DNA of 64,000 nucleotides from Sphingobacterium puteale (GCF_003627955.1 NZ_RBWS01000007.1:62001-126000); one strand, 5' to 3'; counted from the stretch's first letter, positions 1 through 9,478 are shown. Translations and numbers: made by a program. The notes: a model not told the origin generated them from the sequence alone.

Positions 1-818
1 CGTTAACATTTACCTTTCCAAGTCAGTTCAATGGCAAAAAACCGGTGATTGACGGAAGTAAAGCTCGTCCAAAAGCGGCCATTCTTCGTGAGAAAGGTTC
101 CAATTCGGAGCGCGAAATGGCAAATGCGATGTTCTTGGCAGGTTTTGATGTAAAGGATGTCCATATGACAGATTTGATTTCAGGCCGTGAGACATTGGAA
201 GATATCCAATTTATCGGTGCCGTTGGCGGATTCTCCAATTCGGATGTACTGGGTTCGGCAAAAGGATGGGCCGGAGCATTCCTATACAATGAGAAAGCAA
301 AAAAGGCATTGACCGATTTCTTTGCGCGCCCAGACACCCTTTCAGTTGGTATCTGTAATGGGTGCCAGTTATTTATGGAATTGGAAATGATCAATCCTGA
401 ACACGAGGTTCATGGTAAAATGTTGCACAACACCTCGGGCAAACACGAATCAAATTTTGTTTCGGTGAAAGTTCAGGAAAACAACTCCGTTATGCTTTCT
501 ACATTAGCTGGAAGTACATTGGGTGTTTGGATTTCACATGGTGAAGGAAAATTCAATCTACCACTTGCAGAAGAACAATACAATATTGTTGCCAAATACG
601 GTTATGAGCAATATCCACATAATCCAAATGGTTCGGATTACAATACAGCGATGATCTGTGATAAAACTGGACGTCACTTAGCAACGATGCCTCATATCGA
701 GCGTTCGATTTTCCAATGGCATTGGGCAAACTATCCAAAAGGACGCCAAGATGAGGTTTCTCCTTGGTTAGAAGCATTCATCAATGCACGCAATTGGATT
801 GACAACCAAAGCAAATAA
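1..818 (+). CDS. purL: Phosphoribosylformylglycinamidine synthase, C-terminal part (5' end outside window)
   Basis: This is the C-terminal glutaminase part of the large single-chain FGAM synthase of purine synthesis, which supplies ammonia from glutamine to convert FGAR to FGAM. The frame is open from base 3 to the window edge, so the gene is cut; about 272 residues are visible. The class I amidotransferase nucleophile elbow GICNGC is at about bases 348-365, and the His and Glu of the triad lie in MPHIER near base 690-710. The family in Bacteroidota is about 1200 residues, so roughly four fifths lies upstream. A strong hairpin terminator follows 13 bp after the stop. Confidence 0.95.
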   Translation, partial: LTFTFPSQFNGKKPVIDGSKARPKAAILREKGSNSEREMANAMFLAGFDVKDVHMTDLISGRETLEDIQFIGAVGGFSNSDVLGSAKGWAGAFLYNEKAKKALTDFFARPDTLSVGICNGCQLFMELEMINPEHEVHGKMLHNTSGKHESNFVSVKVQENNSVMLSTLAGSTLGVWISHGEGKFNLPLAEEQYNIVAKYGYEQYPHNPNGSDYNTAMICDKTGRHLATMPHIERSIFQWHWANYPKGRQDEVSPWLEAFINARNWIDNQSK

Positions 819-831
819 CAAACGAAAAGAT

Positions 832-864
832 AAAAGCTCCTTCATAGATGAAGGAGCTTTTTTT
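832..864 (+). terminator. Bidirectional rho-independent terminator between purL and the DoxX-like gene
   Basis: A 13-bp perfect stem (832-844 with 849-861) closes a 4-base loop and is followed by a T run ending at 864. The T run overlaps the minus-strand stop codon of the DoxX-like gene (863-865). The minus-strand reading is also followed by T-rich sequence, so one hairpin can serve both convergent genes. Confidence 0.85.
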
Positions 865-1309
865 AGATATCCCTTTTGTATCCAGGTTTGTTCATCATAT
901 TGTCAAGGGAGTATTTTCCAGATCCCATGACCATAAAAAAGATCAACAAAAAGAATACGACTATCGAAAGCCACAATTCGGAATTCAAATAACTAAAGCC
1001 GTTAGTGATGTTGACAAAAAAGACAGCTCCCACCAGGACAGGAAACAGCAATAAGGCCGCTAAACGGGTTTGAAAACCCAAAATAAGAAACAGGCCACCG
1101 ACCAGATGCGTAAAGACGACATAGTGAACAGCTCCCCATATGGACAGGTGGAAACTGCTCTGCTCAATCATGTGCTCAACCACTTGCCTATCGTTTACGA
1201 AACTTACCCCCTTCGCAAAAATCATAATACCCAGGGCAATTCTTAGGTAATCAATCCATTGGGGGTGGTGGACGTTTCCCCAATGTTCAATTTTATGTAT
1301 CAGGTTCAT
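863..1309 (-). CDS. DoxX family membrane protein
   Basis: This 148-residue protein has about four hydrophobic segments (residues 18-35, 60-80, 82-100, 112-135) and the layout of small DoxX/SURF4-type inner-membrane proteins. Their biochemical role is poorly defined; some members are linked to quinone or thiosulfate redox chemistry. The start is supported by a near-perfect Shine-Dalgarno sequence, AGGAGG, six bases before the ATG, which is unusual in Bacteroidota. The gene stands alone, convergent with purL. Function beyond the family level cannot be inferred. Confidence 0.8.
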   Translation of the reverse strand: MNLIHKIEHWGNVHHPQWIDYLRIALGIMIFAKGVSFVNDRQVVEHMIEQSSFHLSIWGAVHYVVFTHLVGGLFLILGFQTRLAALLLFPVLVGAVFFVNITNGFSYLNSELWLSIVVFFLLIFFMVMGSGKYSLDNMMNKPGYKRDI

Positions 1310-1443
1310 AATATACCTCCTTTTATAGATGGTTATAATAGCTATAACAGCTGAAACACAAAAAAGTTGTTCCTAGTATCATTTTAATACAAAAGCTATT
1401 GCGGTCACGCGGTCTGGAGAGGATCAGAAGGTCGTAAGACAGA

Positions 1444-2358
1444 TCAGGTAATCACAAACTGAATCACTAGATCCCATAATGCAGTCGTTATTAGTCCCGC
1501 TACAATACTAAAACCGATCACTAAGTTCACCAATTTTGTATTGAGGTGATATTGTTCGGCAATAATACCCGAAGTGACCAACGTAGGCATAGCAGCTTCA
1601 AAAATGCTGATCCGTGCCACAGGACCTTTTACACCCAACAGCAATGCAAATGACAAGACCAACAGTGGAGCCAAAATCAATTTATAGATCATGGCTGTAC
1701 TGATCTGTGCGGCTTGTTGACGCCAGCCATCAAACTTCAATTGTAAACCGATAGAGAATAGTGCCAATGGTCCTACCGTCGCCACAAGCTTTTCAAAAAA
1801 AGGCTCGGCCATACTGAAGTCAACAAATTGGGATAACGTCAACGCGAGGAGACATCCGATCAAAGGTGGAAAAGTAATCAGCTTCCATAGCATGAATTTT
1901 GCGTCGATGGACTGCCCTTCATGCAGATTTGCTTTTAGGGCATTGATAATCCCCACAGTGGACAATAAGATAAACGTTGTCTGGTCACAAATAATAGCTA
2001 TCGGCAACTGTGCCTCTCCGAAATAGGCCATAATCAACGGAAACCCAATAAAAGAGGTATTGCTGTAGCCTGCTGCCAACTCCAGACTGCTTCTGGAACG
2101 TTGTTTATAGGATTTTCGCTTACAGTACCATTCCATAAATAACCAGCTTCCAGCCCACACCAAAATCGCTGAAAAAATCGGAAACAGCATCGCTGAAGAC
2201 CAGACAATCTTTGGGATATACTTGAAGGAAACTGCCGGAAGTGCAAAATAAAGGATCCAAGTATTGATTCCTTTATGCGCCTCAGCATGGATCAACTTTG
2301 CTTTTCTTAATAGCATACCAGCGCCAATACAAAACGCAATCATTATAAAATTAACCAT
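1444..2358 (-). CDS. AEC (auxin efflux carrier) family permease
   Basis: This is an inner-membrane permease of about 304 residues with some ten hydrophobic segments. A typical AEC N-terminus (MVNFIMIAFCIGAGMLLRK) is followed by a second five-helix half beginning near residue 165. Family members export or take up organic acids such as malate; the substrate here is unknown. The frame stays open upstream to 2442, but the ATG at 2358 matches the family's usual start. It is divergent from the AraC regulator at 2466 across about 107 bp, so that regulator is the obvious candidate to control it. Confidence 0.85.
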   Translation of the reverse strand: MVNFIMIAFCIGAGMLLRKAKLIHAEAHKGINTWILYFALPAVSFKYIPKIVWSSAMLFPIFSAILVWAGSWLFMEWYCKRKSYKQRSRSSLELAAGYSNTSFIGFPLIMAYFGEAQLPIAIICDQTTFILLSTVGIINALKANLHEGQSIDAKFMLWKLITFPPLIGCLLALTLSQFVDFSMAEPFFEKLVATVGPLALFSIGLQLKFDGWRQQAAQISTAMIYKLILAPLLVLSFALLLGVKGPVARISIFEAAMPTLVTSGIIAEQYHLNTKLVNLVIGFSIVAGLITTALWDLVIQFVIT

Positions 2359-2465
2359 GTTTTTCCTACCATTTAAGACAACACAAAAGTGCAATAGTAG
2401 CCCTAGGAAAAACATGTATAAATACATTATTTTTATGTACATTTATAACTATCTATCAAAAGAAC

Positions 2466-3299
2466 ATGCGAAAAAAACAATTTGAACCATTATTGATCAG
2501 CGAATTTGTGGAAGATACCTTTCACCTGCCCATGCATGAGCAGAATTACTATGAATTAGTTTACATTCGTTCCGGACGTGGGAAGCAGGTCATCAATAAA
2601 TTTGAATTGGATTACGAACGTGGTGATATTTTTCTTGTTAGTCCTGCGGATAGGCACTACTTCAACATACAGGAAAAAACACACTTTCTGTTTATTCTTT
2701 TTACGGACAGCTATTTTTTGCAAAATCGACGCCAGCAAAAATTATACGCATGGATTATGGAGTTAATGAATGACAGAGGGCTAAGAGAAAATAAACTCGT
2801 CCTCACCGAACACCACCGTTTGATCTTTTCTCATCTTATGGAGGCAGTCAGGTTATACAGCCTTGCAGGAGTCAGTCAGACGGCACAGTGGCTATTTGAT
2901 CAACTACTTGCCATCTTTGGACTTTATAAAGAAATATCCGAGATAAAACGCTTGCCGCAAACATATTCTCTCAGGCTGGACAGCTCGATTTCGGCTTATA
3001 TCCATCAGCATATTTTTACGCCTGAGCATCTTCAGGTAAAAACAATCGCACAGAAATTTAATATCGCTCCGACTTATTTTGGCATCTATTTTAAGAAAAA
3101 CTTTGGCAATAGCCTAAGAGACTACATCAACATGTACCGCATCGAATTAATCGAACATAGACTTAAATCCACCGCATATACACTAAAACAGATTGCTCAG
3201 GAATTAGGATTTGTTGATGAAAGCCATTTGTCCCATTTCTATAAGCGTACAAAGGGATACAGTCCAAAAGCCTATAGACAACAACTGCAGAAGAAATAA
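2466..3299 (+). CDS. AraC family transcriptional regulator
   Basis: The protein has 277 residues. The N-terminal 120 or so look like a cupin-type sensor domain (MHEQNYYELVYIRSGRG, then a GDIFLVSP turn). The last 100 carry the two helix-turn-helix motifs of AraC/XylS proteins, including the family-typical FxxYFKKNFGNS and GFVDESHLSHFYKRTKGYSP stretches. It diverges from the AEC permease and probably regulates it in response to a small ligand. A convergent mscS-type gene ends 32 bp downstream. Confidence 0.88.
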   Translation: MRKKQFEPLLISEFVEDTFHLPMHEQNYYELVYIRSGRGKQVINKFELDYERGDIFLVSPADRHYFNIQEKTHFLFILFTDSYFLQNRRQQKLYAWIMELMNDRGLRENKLVLTEHHRLIFSHLMEAVRLYSLAGVSQTAQWLFDQLLAIFGLYKEISEIKRLPQTYSLRLDSSISAYIHQHIFTPEHLQVKTIAQKFNIAPTYFGIYFKKNFGNSLRDYINMYRIELIEHRLKSTAYTLKQIAQELGFVDESHLSHFYKRTKGYSPKAYRQQLQKK

Positions 3300-3330
3300 T
3301 CCGCCACATTACAAGGGCTAACAAACGCTT

Positions 3331-5673
3331 TTAATTATTTTTAGGAGATAGAATACTATAGAATTTCAATCCATTTTCTTCAAACTGCTTATAAAGGATA
3401 ATCAGCACATCATTTTTAAAAGATGAGACGTTCGCGGCGAAATTCACCCAGCAGGAAACGCTTAAATAGATCATTTCTTCGCTGATATCTTGCACACTGA
3501 TACCGCTATCCCGTTCTTTGACGAAATATGGACTCGCCGTCATTGCATCATTAATCCATTGCTTCGCCTGATCAAGGTCTGCCTTCCGATCAATATGAAG
3601 CACAAAACTTGCTTTGCTATACTCCTGAGATAAGGTCCAGTTGACAACCCTACCCGAAAGTAAATCACCGTTGGGAATAATCACATCGGCGCCGTCTGCG
3701 GTTTTCAATACACTGGCACGGATACCGATCTCTTTGACACGCCCTTTTTTGTCGGCCAGTTCGATCTGATCGCCCACCCGAAAAGGCTTATCAAAAACAA
3801 GAATGATCCCCGACACAAAATTATTAATGATATTTTGCATCCCTAAACCGATCCCAACACTCAATGCTCCAATGACAACGGTAAGTTTATCAAGGCTCAT
3901 ACCCAAAGCCGAGATAGCCATGAAAAAGCCGATCAGAATAATCGCCAAACGAAATAACGGAAAGAGCGTCATTTTCTGATTATAGGCCTGATTTAGCTGA
4001 CCATCTTCACCACCGAGCACAATGAGACTGATATTCTTTTGAAACCAATTGGCTACAAGCAACAGCAGTACAGCAACAACGAGATTGCCTAAGGTAAAGG
4101 AGATGCTGCCGATGCTGCGCACCTTGCCAAAAAACGTCTCACTGAGTCCCAATAAGGTGTCAATAAACTGAAGATTATTTGCTAGGACAATAATTGCCAA
4201 CAGGACGCAAATAATACGAAGAATCTCTGTTATAATTGCCAAGGTGCGCTGCTCATTAAAGCGCATCCAGAACCCCGACACCAAACGATCCTTTTTAAAT
4301 TGGTTACGGACATCTGCTTTGATCATATCAGCAAAATACTGTAAGGTAAATGACTGCACCAAACCAACCGCACATGCAATGCTGAAGCTGCGTGAATGCT
4401 CCACATGTCCAATAACGTTCAACGTAATCGCCGTAATATTTAAAATGGCAAATACAACATAGATAAAATTGCTGATATACCCCGGACTTTCGGGATTCTT
4501 AATTCGCCGCTTGGTATAACTGACCAATCCCAAGGCAATCAGATTAAAGCCTATACAAATAATACGCAAAAACAGATCGTCACTTACAATCATATTGACA
4601 AAAACATCCAACAGATAAAAGATGATCAGAATCAATGCGATATTACGTTGCTGCCCAGTGATTTTATAACGCAAGAGAAACATGAAGATTGACATGATCA
4701 CCAGCTGGGAAGCCTGTAAAATGAAGGACGGTGTAAAAAAATTGACAAAAGGCAATAAGGTCAGCAGAAAAATAATAGTTTTCCCAACAATGGCATCGAT
4801 GGAAAGCTTATGTTCCGGATCGTGTTGCTTCAGAATGTAAGCCACCCGGACAATCCAGTACGCATAGGCCAGCCCCAGAACAATCAACAAAATCCGGCTC
4901 GCCCAATCCGTCCGGTTGACATATTTGTCTATGGATTTATTATTACTATAATTACTACGGATATTGTCCAGGAGTACGTCTTTCGAAATACTTTTCGTAT
5001 TGGCTTTCCATATTGAGTTCTTGCCCGGTGCAACATCCGATTTCTTTGCAGCAGCTTTTGTTTCCGGAATCAGGTCTAATCTATTGAGATGCCGCTGATC
5101 CTTGATGATAAGCTCATCAATTGTACGATTGATCGATTCCAGGGAATCCATCTTTGCAGCCAGCCGAAGTTGGGCAGTATTAAGATATTGATGCGCGCGC
5201 GCGTGATTGCTGGCACTGATATCATATCGCTTGATGATACCCCGGATCTGATCTTGTGTGCTACTTAAACTGCCGGAATAATTTGCAATACTTCCTTTAA
5301 TAGATCTCAGCTGTTTAATTTCTTCGGAAATTGCGTTTTTTATAGTCGCGACGGAGTCTTTTGCTGAATTGCCACTAACCGCCGCATACGAATTGGATCT
5401 TTCATTTAGCTGAGCCACAAATTCCGCCATTGATGCCGTACGAATATTGGACAGGAACGTCAGATTGATTTTTCGCAGGTCATTACGCAGCGAATCATTC
5501 CCCATTCGCGTCGAATCGGTACTGAATCTTCTATTTAAACCCGTATGTGATACCGACCCGTCGGTATTGGCCATTCCTCTTCTTACCTGCACCGAATCTT
5601 GTCCGACGGCATAGAGCTGTAATGCCAATAAACTGATAACCGTAATGAAATGCTTAACGCTGCTCAATTTCAT
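3331..5673 (-). CDS. MscS-family mechanosensitive ion channel with long N-terminal extension
   Basis: This 780-residue protein starts with a signal peptide (ending around VGQDSV, residue 26) and a polar, probably periplasmic helical region to about residue 250. Roughly ten hydrophobic segments follow. The MscS pore and beta domain lies at about residues 590-780, marked by the glycine/alanine-rich pore helix (LSVGIGLGMQNIINNFVSGI) and the FRVGDQIEL turn. Such channels open under membrane tension to release osmolytes. It is far longer than E. coli MscS (286 residues), resembling the MscK/YbdG-like large forms. The gene is transcribed alone. Confidence 0.9.
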   Translation of the reverse strand: MKLSSVKHFITVISLLALQLYAVGQDSVQVRRGMANTDGSVSHTGLNRRFSTDSTRMGNDSLRNDLRKINLTFLSNIRTASMAEFVAQLNERSNSYAAVSGNSAKDSVATIKNAISEEIKQLRSIKGSIANYSGSLSSTQDQIRGIIKRYDISASNHARAHQYLNTAQLRLAAKMDSLESINRTIDELIIKDQRHLNRLDLIPETKAAAKKSDVAPGKNSIWKANTKSISKDVLLDNIRSNYSNNKSIDKYVNRTDWASRILLIVLGLAYAYWIVRVAYILKQHDPEHKLSIDAIVGKTIIFLLTLLPFVNFFTPSFILQASQLVIMSIFMFLLRYKITGQQRNIALILIIFYLLDVFVNMIVSDDLFLRIICIGFNLIALGLVSYTKRRIKNPESPGYISNFIYVVFAILNITAITLNVIGHVEHSRSFSIACAVGLVQSFTLQYFADMIKADVRNQFKKDRLVSGFWMRFNEQRTLAIITEILRIICVLLAIIVLANNLQFIDTLLGLSETFFGKVRSIGSISFTLGNLVVAVLLLLVANWFQKNISLIVLGGEDGQLNQAYNQKMTLFPLFRLAIILIGFFMAISALGMSLDKLTVVIGALSVGIGLGMQNIINNFVSGIILVFDKPFRVGDQIELADKKGRVKEIGIRASVLKTADGADVIIPNGDLLSGRVVNWTLSQEYSKASFVLHIDRKADLDQAKQWINDAMTASPYFVKERDSGISVQDISEEMIYLSVSCWVNFAANVSSFKNDVLIILYKQFEENGLKFYSILSPKNN

Positions 5674-5794
5674 ATTCCCAAATTATTAATCTCCTTCAAT
5701 AATAGCCATTTCGATCTTCCAGAAGAACTACAAAACGAGGTTTCAGGAAATAAACCTTTCCTATTATTTTCCAGCAAAAATAGTTTATACAAGT

Positions 5795-7198
5795 CTAAAA
5801 TCGAATAGCATCCGATAATTTAAGTTCCTCCAGACGTTTGATCTTATCATCACGGTAAAAGAGATTCATTGTCTCAAAAGGGATTAGTTTCAGATCTTTA
5901 TTGACAATATGTACGCATGATTTTTTGACCGCGCGGACATCGAAATCATAGGCATCCATAAAATTCATGATAATGATGCGGAAAAGATTATCGTAATCGA
6001 GTTCAGGAGCACAGACCTCAGGCAGACAGCATAACAGCTGATTCACCTTGGGTTTTACTTTATCCACCGAAATACCAGTACTAAAAATATCCAACAACTG
6101 CATCTGAACACCGGTATCCTGCTCATATACAATGGTATTACGGGATTGATTATTTAACAGTACGGCGGGATCAATATGTCGTGTCAATGGAATCTTTTCC
6201 TCACCGATCTTTAGCACATAGCCCATCGCCAGAGCGTCCGGGTTACACGGAACCGGAATGATATCATGCGGATTCAAAAAGGGATACTGATCCAGGATTT
6301 CCTGCCTGACCTCAGTCAGTGTCATTTTATGCTGTGGAGCATCCTGTGCGTTTCGTCCGGCGATCTCCACCGGCTGGAAGGTTACCCCACGGACACAACG
6401 CTGATTCAAAGCATACTCCAGTATCGCTCCGATCTCATCGTCATTGGTCCCCTTCTCCAGAACCACAACGAGCGTCGTACTCAGGTTTAATGCATTGAGC
6501 TTTTCAATCGCTTTTTTGCGCACATCAGTCAGATCCTTTCCCCTAAATTTTTCCAGCACTTCCGGACGGAAAGAATCAAATTGCAGGTAAATTTCAAATT
6601 CTGGAGCGTAGGTTGCAAGTTGTTCGGCAAATCCGGGGTCATTTGCAATTCGGATACCATTGGTATTCAGCATCAAATGTTTTATCGGTTTTGTTTTTGC
6701 GATATCCAGAATCTTAAAAAATTCGGGATGGATCGTGGGCTCTCCCCCGCTGATCTGAACAACATCCGGCTCACCTTCGCTTTCAACGATCTTGTCTAGC
6801 ATACGTTCGATTTCCTCCAGCGAACGATGCCGCCCATAATGGGGTGAAGACATGGCATAGCAGGTCGGACAGGTCAGATTGCAACGATCGGTCACTTCGA
6901 CGATCGAAAGGCAGCTGTGCTGCTCGTGATCAACACATAAACCACAATCGTAAGGGCAGCCATAGTGAACATCTTTGTCAAATTTCAAAGGCGTCTCAGA
7001 TGCTTTATTATAGTTCCGGATATTTTTATAGTATTCCACATCAGTCGCGATCAACGTTTTGAAAAAACCGTGATCGGGGCAACTTTTGGTCATAAAGACT
7101 TTTTCATCTTCGATGATAATCTTTGCACCTACACGCGAAAGACAAGTCGGACACAAACTAATGGTGTAATCGTAATAGGTGTAATTTCTAACTGGCAT
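5795..7198 (-). CDS. Radical SAM enzyme resembling the tetraether-lipid synthase (Tes/MJ0619) family
   Basis: This 467-residue protein has several cysteine sets: C16/C19/C40 (rubredoxin-like), C81/C85/C88/C96, and the radical SAM CxxxCxxC at C106/C110/C113, followed by the SAM-binding ISGGEPT stretch. A further CC...C set (LLCCLPEVC) and VHIVNKDLKLIPFETMNLFYR lie near the C-terminus. This multi-cluster arrangement matches the MJ0619/Tes family, whose archaeal member joins lipid chains carbon to carbon. The bacterial role is not known to me. It is the last gene of a three-gene operon behind a small membrane protein and an Lgt-like protein, which suggests a lipid or lipid-linked substrate. The radical SAM call is firm; the Tes link is an inference from motif layout. 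Confidence 0.85.
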   Translation of the reverse strand: MPVRNYTYYDYTISLCPTCLSRVGAKIIIEDEKVFMTKSCPDHGFFKTLIATDVEYYKNIRNYNKASETPLKFDKDVHYGCPYDCGLCVDHEQHSCLSIVEVTDRCNLTCPTCYAMSSPHYGRHRSLEEIERMLDKIVESEGEPDVVQISGGEPTIHPEFFKILDIAKTKPIKHLMLNTNGIRIANDPGFAEQLATYAPEFEIYLQFDSFRPEVLEKFRGKDLTDVRKKAIEKLNALNLSTTLVVVLEKGTNDDEIGAILEYALNQRCVRGVTFQPVEIAGRNAQDAPQHKMTLTEVRQEILDQYPFLNPHDIIPVPCNPDALAMGYVLKIGEEKIPLTRHIDPAVLLNNQSRNTIVYEQDTGVQMQLLDIFSTGISVDKVKPKVNQLLCCLPEVCAPELDYDNLFRIIIMNFMDAYDFDVRAVKKSCVHIVNKDLKLIPFETMNLFYRDDKIKRLEELKLSDAIRF

Positions 7199-7211
7199 AT
7201 ATCTATCGCTA

Positions 7212-7448
7212 TTAATTTAGTGCTATTCCACAGGCAATCCCGCCAGCGATCATTGCTCCGATACCCCCCAATAATACTTTCAGCCAAGGGTTAACATTAA
7301 ATGTAGATTCCTTATTATTGGATTTTATAATCGAACCGATAATGATGACCAAAAGTGCTATTCCAATGACTACAGCACCGCCAAACAGTAAAAACAAGCC
7401 CAACATAGCTGTGTTTTCCGAACCAAATGATCCTTCGAGTAAATACAT
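7212..7448 (-). CDS. Small two-helix membrane protein of the radical SAM operon
   Basis: This 78-residue protein has two strongly hydrophobic segments (residues 14-42 and 58-76) separated by a short polar linker (SIIKSNNKESTFNVNPW). No family is recognised. It sits 13 bp upstream of the radical SAM gene and 3 bp downstream of the Lgt-like gene, so it is almost certainly co-transcribed. A strong Shine-Dalgarno sequence (AAGGAGGG) lies inside the end of the Lgt-like reading frame, about 9 bases before this ATG. It could be a membrane anchor or accessory subunit of its partners; that is a guess from position. Confidence 0.7.
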   Translation of the reverse strand: MYLLEGSFGSENTAMLGLFLLFGGAVVIGIALLVIIIGSIIKSNNKESTFNVNPWLKVLLGGIGAMIAGGIACGIALN

Positions 7449-7451
7449 AAT

Positions 7452-8213
7452 TTAGACCCTCCTTTCTAGGTGCGTATTCTTCAATAAATAAATATAATAA
7501 ATTATCACAATAAGACAGGTAATCTGTATGGTACTGATCCCAAAAAGAATGATTGCTCTTGGCTTAATAAAATCCAATAGAAAACGAAAGCTAAAATAAC
7601 TGAGCATAAAAAGTTGAAAGAGTAAACCATTCTGGAATATAAATCTTCGCTTAAACCACTGCAATGAAACAAATAACAGCATCAGAAATGCAATTTCGTA
7701 CAAGGCCACCGGATGTCTTCGATGAGCATCCCCAAGGTACATCCCCAAGGGGCAGTCTGTAGGCAAGCCGTAAGTCTGCTCGAATACCCCCGTGTAAAAA
7801 CAACCTATCCTTCCGATCATAATCGCAACTATCAGGGGAAATACCATGAGATCGCCGGTGCTCTCTTTCTTGCCCATGATTTTTTTCATCAGTTCCACCC
7901 CGAGCAACCCACCCGCCAAGCCGCCTACAATGGTATTATTTAACCAGATGTAACGCAATTTGCTCACCGCATTCAACAGTTCCTCCGGACGTTCCAGCGA
8001 ACCAATGATATGGGATCCGATCAAGGCGCCTAAGGCCGCCGCAATAACAATCAAAAGTGAATTGGTATGCCCTAAACTCTCCTTATCTTTCCATTTCAGC
8101 AGCTGATAATAACGCATCCCCATAAACATCCCCAATCCTTCCATAAACGGATGTAAGAGGAAGGTTTTTCCAAATAGAGCAATGGTAACCGGAAATTCAA
8201 TCGCTGTAAGCAT
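7452..8213 (-). CDS. Prolipoprotein diacylglyceryl transferase (Lgt)-like membrane protein
   Basis: This is a multi-pass membrane protein of about 253 residues. It keeps core Lgt features: a GRIGCFYTG stretch in place of Lgt's GRIGNFxNGE, a G-L-PTDCPLGM segment and RHPVALYE, equivalent to RHPxQLYE. Several residues differ from canonical Lgt, so it is probably a paralogue rather than the housekeeping lipoprotein transferase. The frame also has a TTG at 8234; the ATG at 8213 is preferred. It heads an operon with a small membrane protein and a Tes-like radical SAM enzyme. Transfer of a lipid-derived group is possible but unproven. Confidence 0.75.
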   Translation of the reverse strand: MLTAIEFPVTIALFGKTFLLHPFMEGLGMFMGMRYYQLLKWKDKESLGHTNSLLIVIAAALGALIGSHIIGSLERPEELLNAVSKLRYIWLNNTIVGGLAGGLLGVELMKKIMGKKESTGDLMVFPLIVAIMIGRIGCFYTGVFEQTYGLPTDCPLGMYLGDAHRRHPVALYEIAFLMLLFVSLQWFKRRFIFQNGLLFQLFMLSYFSFRFLLDFIKPRAIILFGISTIQITCLIVIIYYIYLLKNTHLERRV

Positions 8214-8249
8214 AAACAAGTATACAAAAGACAATTCAGATATCTCTCA

Positions 8250-8286
8250 CAAAAAAACAAAAGCCGGTCCATAAAATGAACCGGCT
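8250..8286 (-). terminator. Rho-independent terminator after lysA
   Basis: AGCCGGT (8262-8268) pairs with ACCGGCT (8280-8286). On the minus strand the stem is followed by a T-rich tract (8251-8261). It ends the lysC-lysA transcript about 30 bp after the lysA stop and lies only 16-40 bp before the start of the Lgt-like operon. Confidence 0.85.
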
Positions 8287-8317
8287 CTTTAAATCTGTTT
8301 TCGTCTAAAATCGCTTC

Positions 8318-9478
8318 TTACAGTTGATCGCTGTAGACAAATCTGATTTCTTCTCTCAAATTATAATGGGAGGCCATGACCTCACCATAGGCTCCCGCTG
8401 AGCGGATAGCGATCAAATCCCCCCGTTTTGATACAGGCAAAGACACTTCCTTCCCAAAGCAGTCCGAGGATTCACAAATTGGCCCCACAACATCATAGTT
8501 TAGCGCTTCCGCCCCCGTGCCTTCACTGATATTTTCCATTTTATGGTAGGCCTGGTACAAAGCCGGACGCATCAATTCGGTCATTCCCGCGTCCAGTACC
8601 AAAAAGTTTTTCTTGACGCCATTCTTGACATATAATACACGGCTCACTAAGCTTCCACATTGAGCAACCAAAGCTCTGCCCAGTTCAAAATGAACTTCCT
8701 GATGTGGCTTGCGCTCCAAGAACCGGTCAAAAATGTCAAAATAAGACTCAAAATCCGGAATCGGATTGCCATCCGGGTCTTTATAGTCTATCCCAAGCCC
8801 CCCACCAACGTTCAGCACACGAATCTGTGTTCCGCGTTCCTCAAACCAGTTCTTCCACTCGTTGACCTTGACACACAAACTTTTGAATACCGTCATATCG
8901 GTAATCTGAGAGCCCACGTGAAAGTGTAACCCCACCAATTCGATAAAATCACATTTCTTGAGAACAGCTGCGCATTTCTCCAGATCCGCATTTGGAATAC
9001 CAAATTTGTTCTCGTCGAGTCCTGTTGTAATATAATGGTGAGTATGCGCATCAACATTGGGATTTATTCGCAAAGCAACATTGGCTTTTACACCTTGTTT
9101 TGAAGCTAGTTCATTAATCACTTCAAGCTCCTGAATAGACTCCACATTGAACGCAAAGATATTTTGCTGTAGGGCATAATTGATCTCCTTATCCGATTTT
9201 CCAACCCCCGCAAAAGTAATATTTTGCGGTGCAAAACCACATTCGATAGCCTTTTTTACTTCGTTTCCGCTCACACAGTCCGCACCGAAGCCGATCTGTT
9301 GCACCGCTTTTAATAACACATCGTTAAAATTAGCTTTCAATGCATAATGAACATGAAATCCCCTTTTGTGGGAAGCAACATAAGCTGCTTCCAAGGTTTT
9401 GTTTAACACGGCCAAGTCATAGTAATAAAACGGGGTTTCTTTCTCTGCAAATTTTGCCGCAATAGCTGTATTTATCAT
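8318..9478 (-). CDS. lysA: Diaminopimelate decarboxylase
   Basis: This PLP enzyme makes lysine from meso-diaminopimelate, the last step of lysine synthesis. The 386 residues show the alanine-racemase-like barrel with the PLP lysine in HYALKAN (K48), the HVGSQI and GGGLGIDY phosphate-binding loops, and the CESSD active-site cysteine motif near residue 340 from the partner subunit. The length is typical for the Bacteroidota form. It lies 15 bp downstream of lysC, so both lysine-pathway genes form one operon ending at the hairpin at 8250-8286. Confidence 0.96.
   Translation of the reverse strand: MINTAIAAKFAEKETPFYYYDLAVLNKTLEAAYVASHKRGFHVHYALKANFNDVLLKAVQQIGFGADCVSGNEVKKAIECGFAPQNITFAGVGKSDKEINYALQQNIFAFNVESIQELEVINELASKQGVKANVALRINPNVDAHTHHYITTGLDENKFGIPNADLEKCAAVLKKCDFIELVGLHFHVGSQITDMTVFKSLCVKVNEWKNWFEERGTQIRVLNVGGGLGIDYKDPDGNPIPDFESYFDIFDRFLERKPHQEVHFELGRALVAQCGSLVSRVLYVKNGVKKNFLVLDAGMTELMRPALYQAYHKMENISEGTGAEALNYDVVGPICESSDCFGKEVSLPVSKRGDLIAIRSAGAYGEVMASHYNLREEIRFVYSDQL

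Noticed and set aside
2264..2485. 73-residue plus-strand ORF upstream of the AraC gene
   Set aside because: It overlaps the N-terminus of the AEC permease on the other strand and has no family features.
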